Made by a program: the position numbers and the translations under genes. DNA of 36,967 nt from assembly GCA_948560265.1 (NCBI GenBank), contig CAOXTD010000011.1:1-36967 (forward strand), written 5' to 3'. Positions 6,492 through 14,987 of the stretch are shown piece by piece (the stretch's first letter is position 1; each line of letters starts with the position of its first letter). This DNA is from an uncultured Clostridia bacterium (GTDB lineage: Bacteria; Bacillota; Clostridia; TANB77; CAG-508). The notes beneath the pieces were generated by a model, which was not told the origin of the DNA, ran no database searches, and was given only the letters and a program-made list of their open reading frames with translations.

Positions 6492-6711
6492 GAAGAAATT
6501 TTTAGTAAGAATATTAGAGATAGCCATAATTATAGGGACTATCATACTGACAATATTAGCAATAAGCTACGCAAACAAGATAAGAGGTCGTATAGCATAT
6601 GGAGGAGAATACTTAATACCAGTTTTGGGTCTATTGATTATATTAGTAATTGAAACAATTTATGAAGAAAGCGAAAGTAAAAAAAGAGGTGGAAAAAATG
6701 GAAGAAAATAA
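6475..6711 (+). CDS. Small membrane protein with two transmembrane segments
   Basis: 78 residues with two hydrophobic helices (about residues 11-29 and 45-61) joined by a polar loop and ending in a basic KKRGGKNGRK tail. No family recognised. GGAGTG lies 8 bases before ATG 6475. It overlaps both neighbours in the early operon. Confidence 0.6.
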   Translation: MKIVNKKKFLVRILEIAIIIGTIILTILAISYANKIRGRIAYGGEYLIPVLGLLIILVIETIYEESESKKRGGKNGRK

Positions 6712-6805
6712 ACCAGATAGACTAGATAAATGTTACTATTGGCACATTATAACATTGGCCACAATGAAATATAAATTAAGAAATTTGATGAAAGGGGTGA
6801 GATAA
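6698..6805 (+). CDS. Small hypothetical protein (35 residues)
   Basis: MEENKPDRLDKCYYWHIITL followed by a short basic C-terminus. AGAGGTGG is 5 bases upstream, and its stop is directly joined to the ATG of the next gene, which suggests translational coupling. Family unknown. Confidence 0.5.
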   Translation: MEENKPDRLDKCYYWHIITLATMKYKLRNLMKGVR

Positions 6806-7102
6806 ATGCCAGGAAAGCATATGAAAGATGACAGTACTAACTTAAATGAAAAGCTACAAAATGATAAAGACTTCAAAATAGAACTGCTAAATTCACAATT
6901 AGATCATAAAAATAATGAAATAAAAGATTTTAAGCAGCAGATATTAAGTACATTAAAGCGAATCGTTGATATTGGCGAAGCTAATAATTATAATGATTCG
7001 AAAATTGCAATAAGAAAAATGAAAGAAATCGCAGAAGAAAGCTACAGAAGGATAGCAGTGACTTATATGATTTGGATTTACCAAGTCAGGAAAATGAAAT
7101 AG
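6806..7102 (+). CDS. Coiled-coil hypothetical protein, 3' end possibly frameshifted
   Basis: 98 residues, charged and helical (KIELLNSQLDHKNNEIKDFK, then a leucine-rich stretch). Up to EIAEESYR the sequence looks native. The last residues, IAVTYMIWIYQVRKMK, look unlike a protein end. In the -1 frame from 7051 the reading is DSSDLYDLDLPSQENEIE and continues to a stop at 7132-7134, which looks more natural. A one-base loss near 7049 or a -1 frameshift is possible; no CGG is involved. GGGGTGAG precedes ATG 6806. Function unknown. Confidence 0.6.
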   Translation: MPGKHMKDDSTNLNEKLQNDKDFKIELLNSQLDHKNNEIKDFKQQILSTLKRIVDIGEANNYNDSKIAIRKMKEIAEESYRRIAVTYMIWIYQVRKMK

Positions 7103-7212
7103 AACTACAGACCACCGGCAAAAGTAGTAAATAGTTCTAATTAAAACACTTATATAAATGTTTCTTTGAGTATTGTAGCACACATATTTAAAGAAATCAA
7201 GAGAGGAGTAAT

Positions 7213-7995
7213 ATGGAAATACATGAATTAAACCAGGACTTAATACGAAGGGCAAACAATAATAGTTTCTATAATAGAGGAAGTCACGCAGAACAAAGCT
7301 ATAAATCATATATTAACGAAGTTATGGAGTGGCCAATATCTGATGCTAAAAAACAAAAAATATTAGATCAAGTTTATAAAAAATGTTCAAAAATGTTAGA
7401 GTATGAAGCACAGCATGTACCAGTTATGGTAGCAGGACCAGCAAACTATAATGCTAAAAAGCTCGACAAAAGTGAACAAATATTACAAGCATCACAAGAA
7501 TTTTGCAAATGGTTTGATGATTTAAGAGAGCAGGTAGAAAACGCAAAAAAAGAAGATTCAAAAGATGAAAAAGTAAAATATATTGTTGGAGGAATAAAAA
7601 GACTTATGCAACTAGGGTTAGATCCAACAAAAGACATTATGAGCCTAGCAACTATTGATAATAAAAAATTTATAGAAATATATGAGCAACTACAAGAAAA
7701 ATATAAATGGAGAAAAAACAGTAACATATATAAATTATATCAAGCATCAATTAATGGGGAAGTAAAAGAAATAAAAAAAGAAATAGTTTATGAAGATGAA
7801 AATTTTACATCTTATATTGAGGGAGATCGAGCTTATATAAAATTTACTATGAAGTGTAAGCCACAACTAATATATGCCTTGAAGAAAAAAGGCTGGTGGT
7901 GGAATACCTATAAGGGAGCATGGAGTACATACTTAGATAGAGTAGATGTAGAATGGATCAAAAATATAAGTGAAAAGTATGAAGAATATTTGTAA
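7213..7995 (+). CDS. Phage hypothetical protein with VAGPANYN motif
   Basis: 260 residues. The N-terminal third contains YEAQHVPVMVAGPANYNAKKLDK, a segment seen in clostridial phage and ICE proteins and reminiscent of the antirestriction/LPD-type motif (PVMVxGxANYN). The middle is a helical region. The C-terminal ~60 residues (FTSYIEGDRAYIKFTMKCKP onward, with GWWWNTYKGAWST) form a small beta-alpha module of the kind found in phage Lar/SSB-linked proteins. AGAGGAGT is 5 bases before ATG. It starts the replication/recombination block. No enzymatic motif is evident. Confidence 0.6.
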   Translation: MEIHELNQDLIRRANNNSFYNRGSHAEQSYKSYINEVMEWPISDAKKQKILDQVYKKCSKMLEYEAQHVPVMVAGPANYNAKKLDKSEQILQASQEFCKWFDDLREQVENAKKEDSKDEKVKYIVGGIKRLMQLGLDPTKDIMSLATIDNKKFIEIYEQLQEKYKWRKNSNIYKLYQASINGEVKEIKKEIVYEDENFTSYIEGDRAYIKFTMKCKPQLIYALKKKGWWWNTYKGAWSTYLDRVDVEWIKNISEKYEEYL

Positions 7996-8009
7996 AAGGA
8001 GAGGTAAAA

Positions 8010-8180
8010 ATGGAGAAATGTCCTAAATGTGGAGGACCACTTGGAAAAAGACCAGCGTTAAGTCGTAGAGATAATAAAACAGATATATGTGCTGACTGTG
8101 GATTTAAGGAAGCAATGGAAGATGCACAAGCAATAATAAATAGGGAAGGAAGGAAATGTAATGGAAATAAAACTGTTTAA
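8010..8180 (+). CDS. Small zinc-ribbon protein
   Basis: 56 residues: MEKCPKCGGPLGKRPALSRR, then CADCGFKEAME. Two CxxC pairs form a zinc ribbon of the type common in clostridial phages (LSRRDNKTxICxxCG). AGGAGAGG is 5 bases before ATG. It overlaps the following ATPase gene by 20 bases. Confidence 0.75.
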   Translation: MEKCPKCGGPLGKRPALSRRDNKTDICADCGFKEAMEDAQAIINREGRKCNGNKTV

Positions 8181-10098
8181 CTTAAAAATGAAAAACTTTA
8201 AGGGGATAAAAGAATTAGAAATTGCATTTGATGGCAAGAATACAGACATATATGGTAAAAATGCAACAGGAAAAACCACGGTATTTGATGCTTTCAAATG
8301 GTTATTTTTTGACAAAGATAGTAACGACAGAAAAGATTTTAATATAAAAACACTAGACAAGGACAATAATCCAATACACCATTTAGAACACGAAGTAGAA
8401 GCTACTTTAATAATAGATGGACAAGACATGATATTTAGAAAAATGCTTCAGGAGAAATGGGTAAAGAAAAGAGGACAAGAACAACAAGAATTTTCTGGCC
8501 ACGAAACTAGTTATTGGATTGATGAAGTACCAGTAAAGAAGAAAGATTATGAGGAAAAAATCAATAATATTATACCAGAAAGTCTATTCAAACTAATAAC
8601 GGATCCATTGTTTTTTAATAATCAAATGAGCTGGAAAGAAAGAAGAGAGTTATTAGTAAACATTTCAGGAACTACTATTACAGATGAGGACATCCTAAAT
8701 TCAAATGAACAATTTGAAATATTAAAAAATAATTTAGATGGAAGAACAATAGAAGATTATAACAAGGTTGTAGCCTCTAAAATTAAAGACTTGAACAAAG
8801 AGAAAGAAAAAATACCAATAAGAATAGATGAGCTAACTAATACATTAATTACAGAACATGATATTAATTATGAAGAACTAGAGAAAGAAAAGGCTAATTG
8901 TAAAGTAGAAATACAAAAAATAGATGCAGAAATGACAGATATTCAAACTAGAGCTAAAGAAAATATGAAAAAAGCTGACCAATTAGCAGCAGCAAAAAAC
9001 GAGTTAAATACATTGAAACTAAAACTAGAAACAGAACATAGCAAGCAGCAATCGGAAGCTACAATAAAACTTGAAAGTGAAAAGGCCATATTAGAAAGTA
9101 GAAAAAGAAATTTTGTAGCAGAACTAGAAGAAAGAAAACAAAAGGTAGAAAATGCAGAATCTAGTAAACAAGAATTATATAAAAAATGGGATGAACTATT
9201 AAATACAAAGTTAGAATTTGATCCAAACTCATTTATTTGCCCTACTTGTAAAAGGGAATATCCAACAGAAAAGAAAGAAGAATTAAAAAGCACATTTATA
9301 AGTAACTTTAATGAACACAAAGGGAGCGAAAAGCAACGAATAAACAAAGAAGGACAGGCTTTAAATAGTGTTATAGAAGAAAATAGAAATAAGATAGAAG
9401 AACTACAAGAGATGATACAAAAAACAGAAAAAGAGTTATTGGATATAAATACAAAATTAGAAGAAAATGCAAAAGAACAAAGCAGCATAGGACCTTTTGA
9501 TGTAACTAAATTACCACAATACCAGGAGAAAGTAAAACAGGTTGAGGAGCTACAAACAGCAATATCTAAAATCGTACAAAGTGATACTACAGAAATTAGC
9601 GATAAAAAAGCAAAGCTAGTGGATCAAATAAATGAAATAGATAAGAAACTAAATGAAAGAGATACGCAAGAGAAAACGAAAGCTCGTATAGAAGAACTAG
9701 AAGCGGAAGAAGAAAGTATATCGCAAAAAGTACAAGAGCTGGAAGCACAACAATATCAAATAGAAGAATTTACAAAAACAAAAGTAGAATTATTAGAAAA
9801 CGCAATCAATAGTAATTTTGAGATAGTACGATTCAGGTTATTTGATACACAAATTAATGGTGGACTTGTTGAGTGCTGCGATACACTTGTAAATGGTGTA
9901 CCATATGCGGATGTAAATAATGCACATAAAATACTAGCTGGATTAGATATTATAAAAACTTTATCTAGATTTTACAACACATCAGCACCAATATTTATAG
10001 ATAATAGAGAAAGTATAAATAGCCTACATACAATAAGTGCACAAATAATTAGCTTGATAGTAACTGAAGATCAAAAGTTAAGAATCGAGGTGGTTTAA
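8161..10098 (+). CDS. SbcC/RecN-type AAA ATPase with zinc hook
   Basis: 645 residues. Walker A YGKNATGKTT spans residues 31-40. A long heptad-rich coiled coil (about residues 200-560) is interrupted near residue 360 by CPTCKREYP, a Rad50-type zinc hook. The C-terminal lobe ends with PIFIDNRESINSL, a Walker B-like segment with D/N rather than DE. It is shorter than SbcC (~1000 residues) but has the same plan. Such phage ATPases act with nucleases or annealing proteins in DNA end processing; RecT- and MBL-type genes lie downstream. The weak GGAAGG site and overlap with the zinc-ribbon gene suggest coupling. Confidence 0.85.
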   Translation: MEIKLFNLKMKNFKGIKELEIAFDGKNTDIYGKNATGKTTVFDAFKWLFFDKDSNDRKDFNIKTLDKDNNPIHHLEHEVEATLIIDGQDMIFRKMLQEKWVKKRGQEQQEFSGHETSYWIDEVPVKKKDYEEKINNIIPESLFKLITDPLFFNNQMSWKERRELLVNISGTTITDEDILNSNEQFEILKNNLDGRTIEDYNKVVASKIKDLNKEKEKIPIRIDELTNTLITEHDINYEELEKEKANCKVEIQKIDAEMTDIQTRAKENMKKADQLAAAKNELNTLKLKLETEHSKQQSEATIKLESEKAILESRKRNFVAELEERKQKVENAESSKQELYKKWDELLNTKLEFDPNSFICPTCKREYPTEKKEELKSTFISNFNEHKGSEKQRINKEGQALNSVIEENRNKIEELQEMIQKTEKELLDINTKLEENAKEQSSIGPFDVTKLPQYQEKVKQVEELQTAISKIVQSDTTEISDKKAKLVDQINEIDKKLNERDTQEKTKARIEELEAEEESISQKVQELEAQQYQIEEFTKTKVELLENAINSNFEIVRFRLFDTQINGGLVECCDTLVNGVPYADVNNAHKILAGLDIIKTLSRFYNTSAPIFIDNRESINSLHTISAQIISLIVTEDQKLRIEVV

Positions 10099-10425
10099 AT
10101 GGAGAAAAAAATATATTCATCATATGCTTTCAAAGAAAATGAAAGGGAAATGATGAAAATAAATGGACAAATATATGAAGAATTAAAGAAAAAATACAAA
10201 ATATTAAAAGTTAGTGATATTGACCATAAAGTACCTACAAGCGAAGAATTAGAACAAAACGATATAGTTTATTCAAGAAAAGCCTGCTATGGCCATGGAG
10301 AATATAGAATTTATAAATGTCCTAATGAGGTAACATTAGATGAATTAGCATTAATATGTGATAGTGGAAATCTATGTTTTGGATATAGTGGAAGCAAATA
10401 TAAACTATCAGTATTTGAAGATTAA
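10099..10425 (+). CDS. Phage hypothetical protein
   Basis: 108 residues, begins directly after the ATPase stop with GAGGTGG upstream. Mixed alpha/beta with CPNEVTLDELALICDSGNLC near the C-terminus. No family recognised. Its place between the SMC-like ATPase and SpoVS suggests a role in the early or middle block only. Confidence 0.6.
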   Translation: MEKKIYSSYAFKENEREMMKINGQIYEELKKKYKILKVSDIDHKVPTSEELEQNDIVYSRKACYGHGEYRIYKCPNEVTLDELALICDSGNLCFGYSGSKYKLSVFED

Positions 10426-10443
10426 AAAGAGGAGGAAAAATAA

Positions 10444-10713
10444 ATGAATAGTGAAATGTTAAAAGTATCAAGTAAATCAAACCCAAATTCAGTAGCGGGT
10501 GCAATAGCAGGAATAATAGCAGAAAAAGGAAAAGTAGAATTGCAAGCAATCGGGGCAGGAGCAATAAACCAAGTAGTAAAAGCAATAGCAATAGCAAGAG
10601 GATTTGTAGCATCATCAGGGGTAGATCTAGTATGTATTCCTGCATTTAGTATAGTAAATATAGAAGGCGAAGAAAGAACAGGAATGAAATTTATTGTAAG
10701 GGGGACAAATTAA
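10444..10713 (+). CDS. spoVS: Stage V sporulation protein S homologue
   Basis: 89 residues. MLKVSSKSNPNSVAGAIAGI, ELQAIGAGAINQVVKAIAIA, RGFVASSGVDLVCIPAFS and GEERTGMKFIV align along the whole length with bacterial SpoVS (86 residues in Bacillus subtilis), an Alba-like nucleic-acid-binding protein that affects sporulation timing and septation. AGGAGG is 8 bases upstream. Its presence between replication genes of a prophage is unusual. It may bind phage DNA or RNA or alter host development; that is inference. Confidence 0.93.
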   Translation: MNSEMLKVSSKSNPNSVAGAIAGIIAEKGKVELQAIGAGAINQVVKAIAIARGFVASSGVDLVCIPAFSIVNIEGEERTGMKFIVRGTN

Positions 10714-10715
10714 AG

Positions 10716-10919
10716 ATGGAAGAATTAAATGAATTGGAAAAAGTAGGAATAGCTTTTATAAGTGGACTTGTAGCAGGTAATGCATTAAAAGAAGCGGATC
10801 AGGAAGTAGATGCGGAGGATAATAACAAAGAAACAAAAGATAAGGTTATGGTAGGAAAAATTGAAGGCAAAGATGCTGAAGAATTTATAAAAATGATTAA
10901 AAAAATGGGGGTTGAATAA
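10716..10919 (+). CDS. Small acidic hypothetical protein
   Basis: 67 residues, MEELNELEKVGIAFISGLVA at the start, an acidic linker and KDAEEFIKMIKKMGVE at the end. The ATG is 3 bases after the spoVS stop, so the pair is probably coupled. No family recognised. Confidence 0.55.
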   Translation: MEELNELEKVGIAFISGLVAGNALKEADQEVDAEDNNKETKDKVMVGKIEGKDAEEFIKMIKKMGVE

Positions 10920-10921
10920 TT

Positions 10922-11686
10922 ATGAGTAAAGAAAAGGAATTAGTAAAAACAGAAAATAGTGAGTTAAGAAAGTTTGATGCTTTCAAAAGTGTAGGAGATT
11001 TTGCACAAGTATATAGGATGTCAGAAGCACTAGCAAAAAGTACAATTATTCCAAAAGATTATTATAATAACCCAGCCAATATTGTTATAGCAATAGATGT
11101 GGCGAATAGACTAAATGCTAACCCTTTAATGGTTATGCAAAACTTATACATAGTAAATGGTAGGCCAGCTTGGAGCAGTCAGTTTTTAAGTGCAACAATA
11201 AATGCAAGTAAAAAGTTCAAAACAAATATACAATATGAAATGATAAACGAAGGAAAACCTGATATGAAATGCAGGGCATATGTTTTAGATAACGATGGAA
11301 ATAGATTAGATGGGCCATGGATCACAATGGAAATGGCTGAAAAGGAAGGCTGGATAAATAAGTCAGGAAGCAAGTGGAAAACAATGCCTGAAGTAATGAT
11401 TAGATATAGAGCTGTAAGTTTCTTTGCAAGATTACATTGTAGTGATTTAACAATGGGATTTTATACTGCAGAAGAAGCAATAGAATTAAACCCAGAGGAT
11501 TATATAATTGTGAGCCAGGAGGAAGCGGTTAGTAAAGAAGTGGAAGAAAACGCAAATACAGAAGAAATTGATATAGAAGAATCACCAGCAGAAGAAAACG
11601 AAGAAATAGTTGAAAAAGAAAATGAAAAAGATGATGCTGCATCAGTAAATGAAAAAGATCCAAAAGAAGAAAAACCAGCGTTTTAA
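10922..11686 (+). CDS. RecT-like single-strand annealing protein
   Basis: 254 residues. NPANIVIAIDVANRLNANPL followed by MVMQNLYIVNGRPAWSSQFL and, later, WKTMPEVMIRYRAVSFFARL is the core of a RecT-type phage annealing protein. A long acidic tail (about residues 195-254, many EE/EN pairs) probably contacts SSB or other partners. It anneals complementary single strands in phage recombination and replication, together with the upstream ATPase and the downstream hydrolase. It follows the 67-residue gene by 2 bases and overlaps the next start (TAATG). Confidence 0.8.
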   Translation: MSKEKELVKTENSELRKFDAFKSVGDFAQVYRMSEALAKSTIIPKDYYNNPANIVIAIDVANRLNANPLMVMQNLYIVNGRPAWSSQFLSATINASKKFKTNIQYEMINEGKPDMKCRAYVLDNDGNRLDGPWITMEMAEKEGWINKSGSKWKTMPEVMIRYRAVSFFARLHCSDLTMGFYTAEEAIELNPEDYIIVSQEEAVSKEVEENANTEEIDIEESPAEENEEIVEKENEKDDAASVNEKDPKEEKPAF

Positions 11687-12429
11687 TGAAACTAAAAGTA
11701 TTAGGTAGCAGTTCATCAGGTAACTGCTACCTGATAGAAGCCTCACAAGCAGATAAATTGATATTAGATGCAGGTATCAATTTTAAGGAGGTACAGAAGC
11801 AACTTGAATATAACTTTAGAGGGATAAAAGGTGTGTTGGTTACACATGAACATATGGACCACTTAAAATATGCTCCTGACTTTGCTAGAAATGGAATAAA
11901 TATATATGCATCAGCAGGGACTTTTCAAAAGCTAAAGTTAACAGGTCATAGGTTTAAGATAATAGAAGCATTAAAGCAATTTGAAATAGGTAATTTTATA
12001 ATATTACCATTTGACACACAGCACGATGCAGCAGAGCCATTAGGGTTTCTAATACAATACAAGCCAACTGGCGAAAAATTGCTTTATGCTACAGATACAT
12101 ATTATATAAAATACAAGTTTAGTAAATTAAATTATTTACTTTTAGAGTGCAACTATAATACGGAAATTGCAAAAGAAAATATGGAAAATGGAGTAATAAA
12201 TAAAACTAGATATAGCAGATTATTAGAAAGCCATTTTAGTTTGGAAAATGTACTGAAGTTTTTACAAGCTAACGATCTAAAGTACACCAAAAATATCGTA
12301 CTTTGCCACCTTTCAAATGATAATTCAAATCAAGGAATTATGCAAAGCAAGATATATGAACAGACAGGAATACAAACTACTATTGCACAACCAGGACTAA
12401 ATATTGAACTAAGGTTATATCCATTTTGA
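11686..12429 (+). CDS. MBL-fold metallohydrolase (WalJ/YycJ-like)
   Basis: 247 residues. It begins MKLKVLGSSSSGNCYLIEA and holds the metal site HEHMDH at residues 54-59, a later DTQHDA and the C-terminal LCHLSNDN, the pattern of metallo-beta-lactamase-fold nucleases and hydrolases of the YycJ group. Phage members next to recT genes are probably DNA exonucleases that produce single strands for annealing. The start overlaps the recT stop by one base. Confidence 0.85.
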   Translation: MKLKVLGSSSSGNCYLIEASQADKLILDAGINFKEVQKQLEYNFRGIKGVLVTHEHMDHLKYAPDFARNGINIYASAGTFQKLKLTGHRFKIIEALKQFEIGNFIILPFDTQHDAAEPLGFLIQYKPTGEKLLYATDTYYIKYKFSKLNYLLLECNYNTEIAKENMENGVINKTRYSRLLESHFSLENVLKFLQANDLKYTKNIVLCHLSNDNSNQGIMQSKIYEQTGIQTTIAQPGLNIELRLYPF

Positions 12430-12441
12430 TGGGGTGGTTAT

Positions 12442-12759
12442 ATGAATAGTATAAAAGCAATAAGTCAATTAGAGAATCTAAAACAAGATAGATTAAGTTT
12501 CATTCATAATAATAAACTAGATGAGATTTATTTAGAAGATATAAAGGCTATAAGTTTAGCGATAAAAGCATTAAAAAAATGCCCAGATATACAAGATAAT
12601 TCTTTTAAGTGCAGAATGTGTGGTAAAGAATTGAAAACATGGAAAAGTATTCAAAGAGGTTTTGGTCCAGTTTGTGAAGGTAGATACTTAAACGATGTAT
12701 ATAAAAATCAGCAAATTACAATGGATACTGTTCTAAAAGATAAAGGAAAGGAGAGGTAA
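12442..12759 (+). CDS. DUF6011-like zinc-finger protein
   Basis: 105 residues. The centre reads FKCRMCGKELKTWKSIQRGF, then GPVCEGRY, matching the CRxCGRxL...S..GxGPxC zinc module found in actinobacterial and clostridial phage proteins. An N-terminal helical part precedes it. GGGGTGG lies 5 bases before ATG. Role unknown; the zinc module is often linked to DNA transactions. Confidence 0.7.
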   Translation: MNSIKAISQLENLKQDRLSFIHNNKLDEIYLEDIKAISLAIKALKKCPDIQDNSFKCRMCGKELKTWKSIQRGFGPVCEGRYLNDVYKNQQITMDTVLKDKGKER

Positions 12760-12765
12760 TAATAT

Positions 12766-13741
12766 ATGGCCATAAAAAAAGATGTTTACTATTTTAGTCA
12801 TGATGCAAATGCATTATCGGATCCCAAAATACTAGCAATGAGATGTGACTATCGGTTTTGAATCATATGGCTTATACTGGGCCATTATTGAAATGCTGCG
12901 AAATGAAGCAACATACAAATTACCTCTTAATAAAAATACATATAGGGCAATAAAAATGCAAACAGGAACAAGTATAGATGTGGAGAAATACTTGTCGGAT
13001 TGTATAAATGAATATACAGATAGCGAAAGCGGTAATGGACTATTTAATGCAGACAATAAGTCCTTTTGGTCAGCAAGTTTATTACGAAGAATGGAAAAAT
13101 ACGAAGATCTAAAAGAAAAAAGAAGCCAAGCAGCAAATGCAAGGTGGAATAAAGAAAAGAAAAAGGAAAAAGATACAAAAGGAAATGCAAAACAATGCAA
13201 AAGCATAAAAAAAATATGCAAGTGTAATGCAAGTGCATACAAAAAGATATACAAAAGCAGTGCAAAATTAAAAAATGTATATGCAAAAATATGCAAATTA
13301 AATGAAATGAAATCAAATCAAAAGAAATTAAATAAAATTAAATTAAATGAAATGAAATCTATCTATCCATCTAATCACAGCACAGGAAATAACAGCAGCA
13401 GCTTTTTAGAAGGGATGATGGATGAGATAGATAAGGCTGTATTCGATAATATTGTTACTCAGTCAAAGGTGGGATTGTACAGCAGTAATGGTAGTCTAGG
13501 TGATGAAGTTACTGAAATAATGAAAGAAATATATATGAATCCAGTAACAAGAGAAAAAATAATGAACATTACCATATCACATATAGATTATGCATTAAGG
13601 AATTTCGCAGTTGCTAATACAAAACAAAAAATACAAAAACCAAAGGCATACTTTAAGCAATGTTTGCTTTCTGCATTAGAACAAACAGAGTTAAGTAAGC
13701 AGCTTGATACAGATACAATTTACGAATTGGGGGATTATTAA
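12766..13741 (+). CDS. DUF4373 (Lin1244/Lin1753-like) replication protein, +1 shift at CGG
   Basis: The N-terminus MAIKKDVYYFSHDANALSDP, then KILAMRCDY, is typical of DUF4373 phage replication-initiation proteins and should continue GFESYGLYWAIIEML. The zero frame reads TAT CGG TTT TGA and stops after 31 codons. Skipping C12853 gives Tyr-Gly-Phe-Glu and an open frame to 13741, 324 residues in total. The distal part is lysine-rich, with an AmpC-poor linker and a conserved C-terminal helical region (RNFAVANTKQKIQKPKAYFK). This is one of seven sites where a CGG codon precedes a +1 shift to glycine. GGAGAGG lies 9 bases before ATG. Confidence 0.8.
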
Positions 13742-13743
13742 AA

Positions 13744-13926
13744 ATGGCATTTATTGAAGAAAAGGATTTAATTTCTAGAGGACTAAAAATTTGTGAAAAT
13801 TGCGAGTGGTGCGTGCCAACTCTAAATTGTGAATTTCCACATTGTTTATTAAAAAGTAAGCCAGTAGGTTTATTCGAAACCTGCGAACACAATAAACAAA
13901 GAACAGGAAATCATATAAGTATGTAG
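13744..13926 (+). CDS. Cysteine-rich small protein
   Basis: 60 residues with CENCEWC, NCEFPHC and CEHNK, a likely zinc-binding fold. The start is 2 bases after the previous stop; the ribosome binding site is weak (GGGG). Family unknown. Confidence 0.55.
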   Translation: MAFIEEKDLISRGLKICENCEWCVPTLNCEFPHCLLKSKPVGLFETCEHNKQRTGNHISM

Positions 13927-13934
13927 GAGGAATT

Positions 13935-14093
13935 ATGCTTTATATATTAGTTTTTATAATAGGGTTTGCAGTAGGTTGCATAGCATACTCAGATGCAATA
14001 TCAGTAGAAATAAGAAAATGCAAAACAACACAGGAGCTTATAGACCTACTAGTAAAGCTAAAATTAATTAAAAGTAAACATAAAACAAAATAA
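13935..14093 (+). CDS. Single-pass small membrane protein
   Basis: 52 residues. The first 18 (MLYILVFIIGFAVGCIAY) form one transmembrane helix and the rest is a basic cytoplasmic tail. AGGAGG is 4 bases before ATG. Similar short TM peptides are frequent in this phage group. Confidence 0.6.
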   Translation: MLYILVFIIGFAVGCIAYSDAISVEIRKCKTTQELIDLLVKLKLIKSKHKTK

Positions 14094-14096
14094 CGA

Positions 14097-14141
14097 CTTA
14101 TGTTCGTAACAACAATTTTTGAAAACAAACACGAATATAAG
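14097..14141 (+). other. Stem-loop in a short intergenic gap
   Basis: An 11-bp stem (14097-14107 with 14131-14141, one G-U) with a 23-base A-rich loop between two genes of the middle operon. No T tract follows. It could be an mRNA processing or stabilising element. Confidence 0.4.
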
Positions 14142-14176
14142 AAAAATATAAATGGAAAAAAGGAGAAACAATTATC

Positions 14177-14470
14177 ATGGAAGATTATAGAAAAATACAA
14201 GAAATCCAAAGAATAAACAGAATTAAAGAAAAAAATGACTGCTTAATTTGTGAAGTAGTAATAACAAAAGAATTCAAGGAAGCACCAATATCAGTTGTGC
14301 AAGGAAATGGCGGATCTATTGAAATGGCCCAGATGGTAAAAACTTTAACAGATGTTGCTGAATCGTTAAAAAGGGAATTTCCAGAAATAAAGGAGATTAT
14401 ACCAATGTTAAATCAAAATAGTGGGATGAGAACAGCATATAAACAAGTTGAAAGTTGGGGGAGATTTTAA
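14177..14470 (+). CDS. Phage hypothetical protein
   Basis: 97 residues. A charged helical N-terminus (MEDYRKIQEIQRINRIKEKN) leads to a beta strand with ITKEFKEAPISVVQGN and a helical end. The ribosome binding site is AAAGGAG. No function can be assigned. It adjoins the next gene without a gap. Confidence 0.55.
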   Translation: MEDYRKIQEIQRINRIKEKNDCLICEVVITKEFKEAPISVVQGNGGSIEMAQMVKTLTDVAESLKREFPEIKEIIPMLNQNSGMRTAYKQVESWGRF

Positions 14471-14770
14471 ATGATAATAGTAAGCCAAGATAAAGTTGCA
14501 AATATAAATTATAACAATATTGAAGCAACATATTTGCTAAAAAAAGATGATGAAGTAGAAATAAATGTGCGAGGAAATTATGATTACACAATAGGAAAAT
14601 ATAAAACAGAAGAAAGAGCAAAAGAAGTATTACAAGAAATAGTTAAACAAAAAGCAATGTTTGCATTATTTAGGACAGCACCGACAGGAGGAAAAGAACA
14701 AACAGAAATGCTAGAAAAATTTGCACAGAAAAAAATTATATTAGATACATACGAAATGCCAAAGGAGTAA
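14471..14770 (+). CDS. Phage hypothetical protein, YKTEERAKEVLQEI family
   Basis: 99 residues. The beta-rich N-terminus MIIVSQDKVANINYNNIEA and the IGKYKTEERAKEVLQEIV helix recur in many Firmicutes phage proteins that report no known activity. GGGGGAG precedes the start, which directly follows the preceding stop. Confidence 0.65.
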   Translation: MIIVSQDKVANINYNNIEATYLLKKDDEVEINVRGNYDYTIGKYKTEERAKEVLQEIVKQKAMFALFRTAPTGGKEQTEMLEKFAQKKIILDTYEMPKE

Positions 14771-14774
14771 TTAT

Positions 14775-14987
14775 ATGGAACAATTAGATATGCTAATAGA
14801 ATTTTTACAAAGCCTAAAAAACAATCCGGATGTAACTATAAATGTTATTCCACCTCATATTGAAGAAATATTCGACACTTGGAACAAACAATATGGAAAA
14901 GTAAAAAGCAAAATAGAGATAGAAGCTAATGTTTTATACACAAAAGATAAATCAAAAATGTTTGATAATTGGAAGAAGGTAAAGTAA
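14775..14987 (+). CDS. Small hypothetical protein
   Basis: 70 residues, mainly helical, ending MFDNWKKVK. It overlaps the ATG of the DUF1064 gene (TAATG). A ribosome binding site AAAGGAG lies 6 bases upstream. Family unknown. Confidence 0.5.
   Translation: MEQLDMLIEFLQSLKNNPDVTINVIPPHIEEIFDTWNKQYGKVKSKIEIEANVLYTKDKSKMFDNWKKVK

Noticed and set aside
8943..9488. Long minus-strand reading frames opposite coding genes (for example 8943-9488 and 31063-31482)
   Set aside because: They are antisense shadows of coiled-coil genes: low-complexity Ser/Phe/Leu composition and no ribosome binding sites.
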